Source: Pseudomonadota bacterium
GTDB taxonomy: Bacteria; Myxococcota; Bradymonadia; UBA4248
Direction of reading: 5' to 3'
DNA: 6,282 nucleotides
Assembly: GCA_017613855.1 (NCBI GenBank)
Contig: JAGACY010000032.1
Location: 1 to 6,282, forward strand
Position numbers and translations under genes: made by a program
Part shown: positions 4,322 to 6,282 of the stretch, piece after piece
Layout: each line of letters opens with the position of its first letter
Numbering within the stretch: the first letter of the stretch is position 1
The notes under the pieces: model-generated
Seen by the model: the letters and a program-made list of their open reading frames with translations, nothing else
What the model was told of the DNA's origin: nothing
Database searches by the model: none

Positions 4322-5953
4322 ATGAAAGAAAGACTTCCCATCGTAGCCCTCGTTGGCCGTCCCAATGTCGGCAAATCCAGATTATTCAACCGTTTTGTGC
4401 GTTCCCGCATGGCGATTGTCGAAAACACCCCCGGTGTCACGCGTGACCGCAATTACGGCACTGCACACTGGAATGACTGCAAATTCACCGTAATCGATAC
4501 CGGTGGTTTTGAGCCCGAATCGACCGATATTCTGCTGGAGCAGATGCGCGTTCAGGCTCAACTGGCCGTCGAAGAAGCCGATGTCATTCTCTTTGTCGTC
4601 GATGCACGCGCCGGTCTATTGCCCGCCGATCAGCAAATCGCCGAAATTCTGCGCCGATCCAACAAACGCATCATTCTCTGCGTCAACAAAATCGATCAGC
4701 ACAAACTCATCGAACTTTCGTATGAATTCTACGAACTCGCTTTTGACGAGATGATCCCCATTTCGGCAGAACACGGCCTCAACTGGGATGAGCTCATCGA
4801 CAGTGTGACACAGGATTTCGAAAAGAATGACGACGAAAAAGACCGCCGTGCCAAATTCGTCATCGACAACGATTTTGGTGAATTCACCGAAGAATATGCC
4901 CAGGAATTCGGCGAATATCCCAAAGGCTACGTCCCCCCCGAAGATGAGGATGAACTCGACGTGGATGACTTGTTCGAAGACGATGAAGATGACGAATCTG
5001 AAGAAGAATTCGAGGATGACGAAGATTCCGAGGCAGACGAGGATTCCCAGCCCTCCGATGAACCCGAATTCTACGAAGTTCCTGCCACCCAATACGATGA
5101 AGCAGCACTCGCCGAGCGCGTTCTGAGCGAAACTATTTATATTGCGGTTTTGGGCAAACCCAATACCGGCAAATCGACGCTCATCAATCGCCTGTTGGGT
5201 TACAAGCGTCTGTTGACTGCCGATATTGCAGGCACGACGCGCGATACCATCGACTCGGATTTGGAAGGCCCCGACGGTCAGCAATATGTCCTCATCGACA
5301 CAGCCGGTATTCGTAAAAAAAGTGCCGTCAGTCAGCGCATCGAAAAATTCTCGATCGTCAAGGCACTCGATGCCGTCGAGCGCGCCGATGTCGTTTTGCT
5401 CGTCATCGATGCCCAGGTCGGTGTGACCGAGCAGGATCTCAAAATCGCATCACTCGCGATTGATCGCGGCTGCGCCGTCGCAGTATTGCTCAATAAATGG
5501 GATGCGATTGCAGGCAAGTCCGACCAAACTGCCAGCGAATATATTAAAGCCACCCGTGAGCGCATGTCTTTTATCGATCATGTGCCGGTATTTACGATCA
5601 GTGCACTCACAGGCCAGCGTACACATAAAATATTAGATATCGCGAAAAAATTATATACAACGGCGAGTTCCCGCGTACCGACAGGCGAATTAAACAGGGT
5701 ATTCCGAAGGATTTTAGAGCAGCATACACCGCCCACGGTCGGCAGCCGCAATCTTAAATTCTACTTTGCCCAGCAGGTCGCCATTCGCCCGCCGACGTTC
5801 GTTTTGCAGTGCAATGCCCCCGAGATTGTGCCCACCGATTATAAACGTTATCTAATCAATCAGATTCGCGCCTACTACGGTTTTGAAGGCACGCCCATCA
5901 AGGTTTTGTTCAAGAAACCCGCCGGCCGCCGCAAATGGGAAAAGAAGAAATAG
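4322..5953 (+). CDS. der: Ribosome biogenesis GTPase Der (EngA)
   Basis: A 543-residue double-GTPase of 50S subunit assembly, about 50-110 residues longer than usual. The first G domain has G1 GRPNVGKSR (12-20; the last residue is usually Thr), TPGVTRD (36-42), DTGG (59-62), NKID (122-125) and Ser148-Ala149. The second has GKPNTGKST (278-286), AGTTRD (303-308), DTAG (326-329), NKWD (391-394) and SALTGQR (427-433). A KH-like domain follows to the end, including YFAQQVAIRPPTFV and YYGFEGTPIK, with a basic tail rich in Lys and Arg. The extra length is a linker of about 100 residues between the G domains (168-270), very acidic at 207-241 (27 of 35 residues Asp or Glu). The frame is open upstream to 4262 but has no other start codon, so ATG 4322 is the only choice, although no Shine-Dalgarno sequence precedes it. 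Repeat DNA reaches to the start codon. Confidence 0.97.
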   Translation: MKERLPIVALVGRPNVGKSRLFNRFVRSRMAIVENTPGVTRDRNYGTAHWNDCKFTVIDTGGFEPESTDILLEQMRVQAQLAVEEADVILFVVDARAGLLPADQQIAEILRRSNKRIILCVNKIDQHKLIELSYEFYELAFDEMIPISAEHGLNWDELIDSVTQDFEKNDDEKDRRAKFVIDNDFGEFTEEYAQEFGEYPKGYVPPEDEDELDVDDLFEDDEDDESEEEFEDDEDSEADEDSQPSDEPEFYEVPATQYDEAALAERVLSETIYIAVLGKPNTGKSTLINRLLGYKRLLTADIAGTTRDTIDSDLEGPDGQQYVLIDTAGIRKKSAVSQRIEKFSIVKALDAVERADVVLLVIDAQVGVTEQDLKIASLAIDRGCAVAVLLNKWDAIAGKSDQTASEYIKATRERMSFIDHVPVFTISALTGQRTHKILDIAKKLYTTASSRVPTGELNRVFRRILEQHTPPTVGSRNLKFYFAQQVAIRPPTFVLQCNAPEIVPTDYKRYLINQIRAYYGFEGTPIKVLFKKPAGRRKWEKKK

Positions 5954-5968
5954 CTTGGTGACAATCCT

Positions 5969-6028
5969 GTGTGATTTCTAAAAAAAAGTATGATTCGTAT
6001 CCGGCATAGCCGGATACGGAAATCGCAC
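5969..6028 (+). other. Long two-helix hairpin downstream of der
   Basis: An inner perfect 10-bp stem, CGTATCCGGC (5996-6005) with GCCGGATACG (6009-6018) and an ATA loop, stacks on an outer 10-bp helix. The outer helix is GTGTGATTTC (5969-5978) with GAAATCGCAC (6019-6028), including one G-U pair. The 3' strand is continuous. The 5' strand has a 17-nt bulge rich in A (5979-5995). It starts 15 bp after the der stop. There is no T-run on the plus strand, so it is not a standard terminator. On the minus strand the eight A would read as T, but about 8 nt away from the stem. It may be a 3'-end stabiliser, a processing site or a structured RNA. Confidence 0.6.
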
Positions 6029-6092
6029 CCAAAATATAATGATTCAGTCCCCATGCTTGCATTATTTTCGAAGGATAGAATTATTCCTTAAT

Positions 6093-6106
6093 GCATAATG
6101 CATAAT
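6093..6106. repeat. Short heptamer run (GCATAAT)2
   Basis: Two perfect GCATAAT units, with related sequence on both sides (TTAAT before, GATGAATGCA after). On the minus strand the unit is GCATTAT, the same heptamer that alternates in the array at 6178-6282, so this is an inverted copy of that array's unit about 70 bp before it. Confidence 0.75.
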
Positions 6107-6150
6107 GATGAATGCACAATTAAATTGTAATACTCAAAGATTTGGATGAT

Positions 6151-6165
6151 TCCTTTGGTTTTGCA
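6151..6165 (+). repeat. 15-nt motif preceding the heptamer array (fourth occurrence)
   Basis: TCCTTTGGTTTTGCA closely matches CCCTTTGGTTGTGCA (4126-4140), TCCCTTGATTTTGCA (4209-4223) and ACCTTTAGTTTTGCA (4292-4306). Each lies just upstream of a direct heptamer run or, at 4292, of the run's remnant at der. It is the only part conserved between the spacers before and after der apart from the heptamer period, so it may be a fixed end of the element. Confidence 0.7.
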
Positions 6166-6170
6166 AAATC

Positions 6171-6282
6171 ATTCAGCATTATGAATTCTGCATTATGAAT
6201 TCTGCATTATGAATTCTGCATTATGAATTCTGCATTATGAATTCTGCATTATGAATTCTGCATTATGAATTCTGCATTATGA
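6171..6282 (+). repeat. 14-bp tandem array of two alternating heptamers (ATTATGA-ATTCTGC)
   Basis: After a variant heptamer ATTCAGC (6171-6177), seven perfect 14-bp units ATTATGAATTCTGC run from 6178 to 6275, and ATTATGA (6276-6282) continues to the window edge. The array is a higher-order repeat: two different heptamers alternate, so a heptamer pair was the unit of amplification. Each junction makes a GAATTC palindrome. The right end is not visible. Confidence 0.97.

Noticed and set aside
4616..5284. 222-codon minus-strand ORF opposite der
   Set aside because: It is the antisense of der including the acidic linker, giving Phe/Ile/Val-rich sequence; no domain and no start signal.
5969..6028. 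Intrinsic terminator of der
   Set aside because: The stem is strong but no T-run follows on the plus strand; on the minus strand the T-run is about 8 nt from the stem, so it does not fit a standard terminator either way.
5990..6091. 33-codon ORF starting inside the bulge of the post-der hairpin
   Set aside because: It has no Shine-Dalgarno, reads through the inverted repeat (giving an Arg/Ile/His-rich peptide) and ends at the heptamer run; chance is the simpler explanation.

Overview
The window (6,282 bp, mid-GC, all genes on the + strand) is a piece of a bacterial chromosome. It carries three conserved housekeeping genes and one accessory gene, separated by unusually repeat-rich intergenic DNA. 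In order: a tail-anchored STAS-domain protein (267-1649), clpX (1688-2941), era (3074-3997) and der/engA (4322-5953). No mobile element, tRNA, rRNA or CRISPR array was seen. The organism is a Gram-negative-type bacterium that I cannot place firmly. The STAS protein, with its Pro/Gln/Ala-rich middle and C-terminal membrane anchor, reminds me of Myxococcota/Deltaproteobacteria proteins. That is a weak inference from memory, not a database result.

Layout. Positions 2-141 are a heptanucleotide tandem array (18 perfect units and 2 variant units) followed by a leader of about 125 bp with a small hairpin and T-run. The STAS gene and clpX are 38 bp apart with no terminator between them, so they probably share a transcript. 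This transcript ends at a strong intrinsic terminator (2978-3014) flanked by three other hairpins. Era follows with its own ribosome binding site. The 324-bp era-der gap is filled with repeats: a GTTAGCA heptamer run, then an 83-bp tandem repeat (truncated copy, two full copies, 12-bp remnant) whose core is a GCTCACT heptamer run. The der start codon sits in the remnant. Downstream of der come a long two-helix hairpin (5969-6028), a short inverted heptamer run and a 14-bp (two-heptamer) tandem array that reaches the right edge.

Function. ClpX is the AAA+ unfoldase that feeds ClpP. Era and Der are essential ribosome-assembly GTPases for the 30S and 50S subunits respectively. The three are housekeeping genes for protein quality control and ribosome biogenesis. 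The role of the STAS protein is unknown.

The most notable signal is in the spacers. Three of the four main intergenic regions carry tandem repeats with a 7-bp period but different sequences (GCATTCC, GCATTAC, GCTCACT, GCTAACT, GCATTAT, GAATTCT). Before two of them a short run in the opposite orientation precedes the direct run, and a 15-nt motif close to TCCTTTGGTTTTGCA lies just upstream of the direct run. This looks like a dispersed family of modular heptamer elements. The protein-level oddities are a ClpX whose RKH loop is replaced by KNR, a Der with a very acidic linker of about 100 residues, and a STAS protein whose post-STAS region looks like a zinc ribbon that has lost its cysteines.
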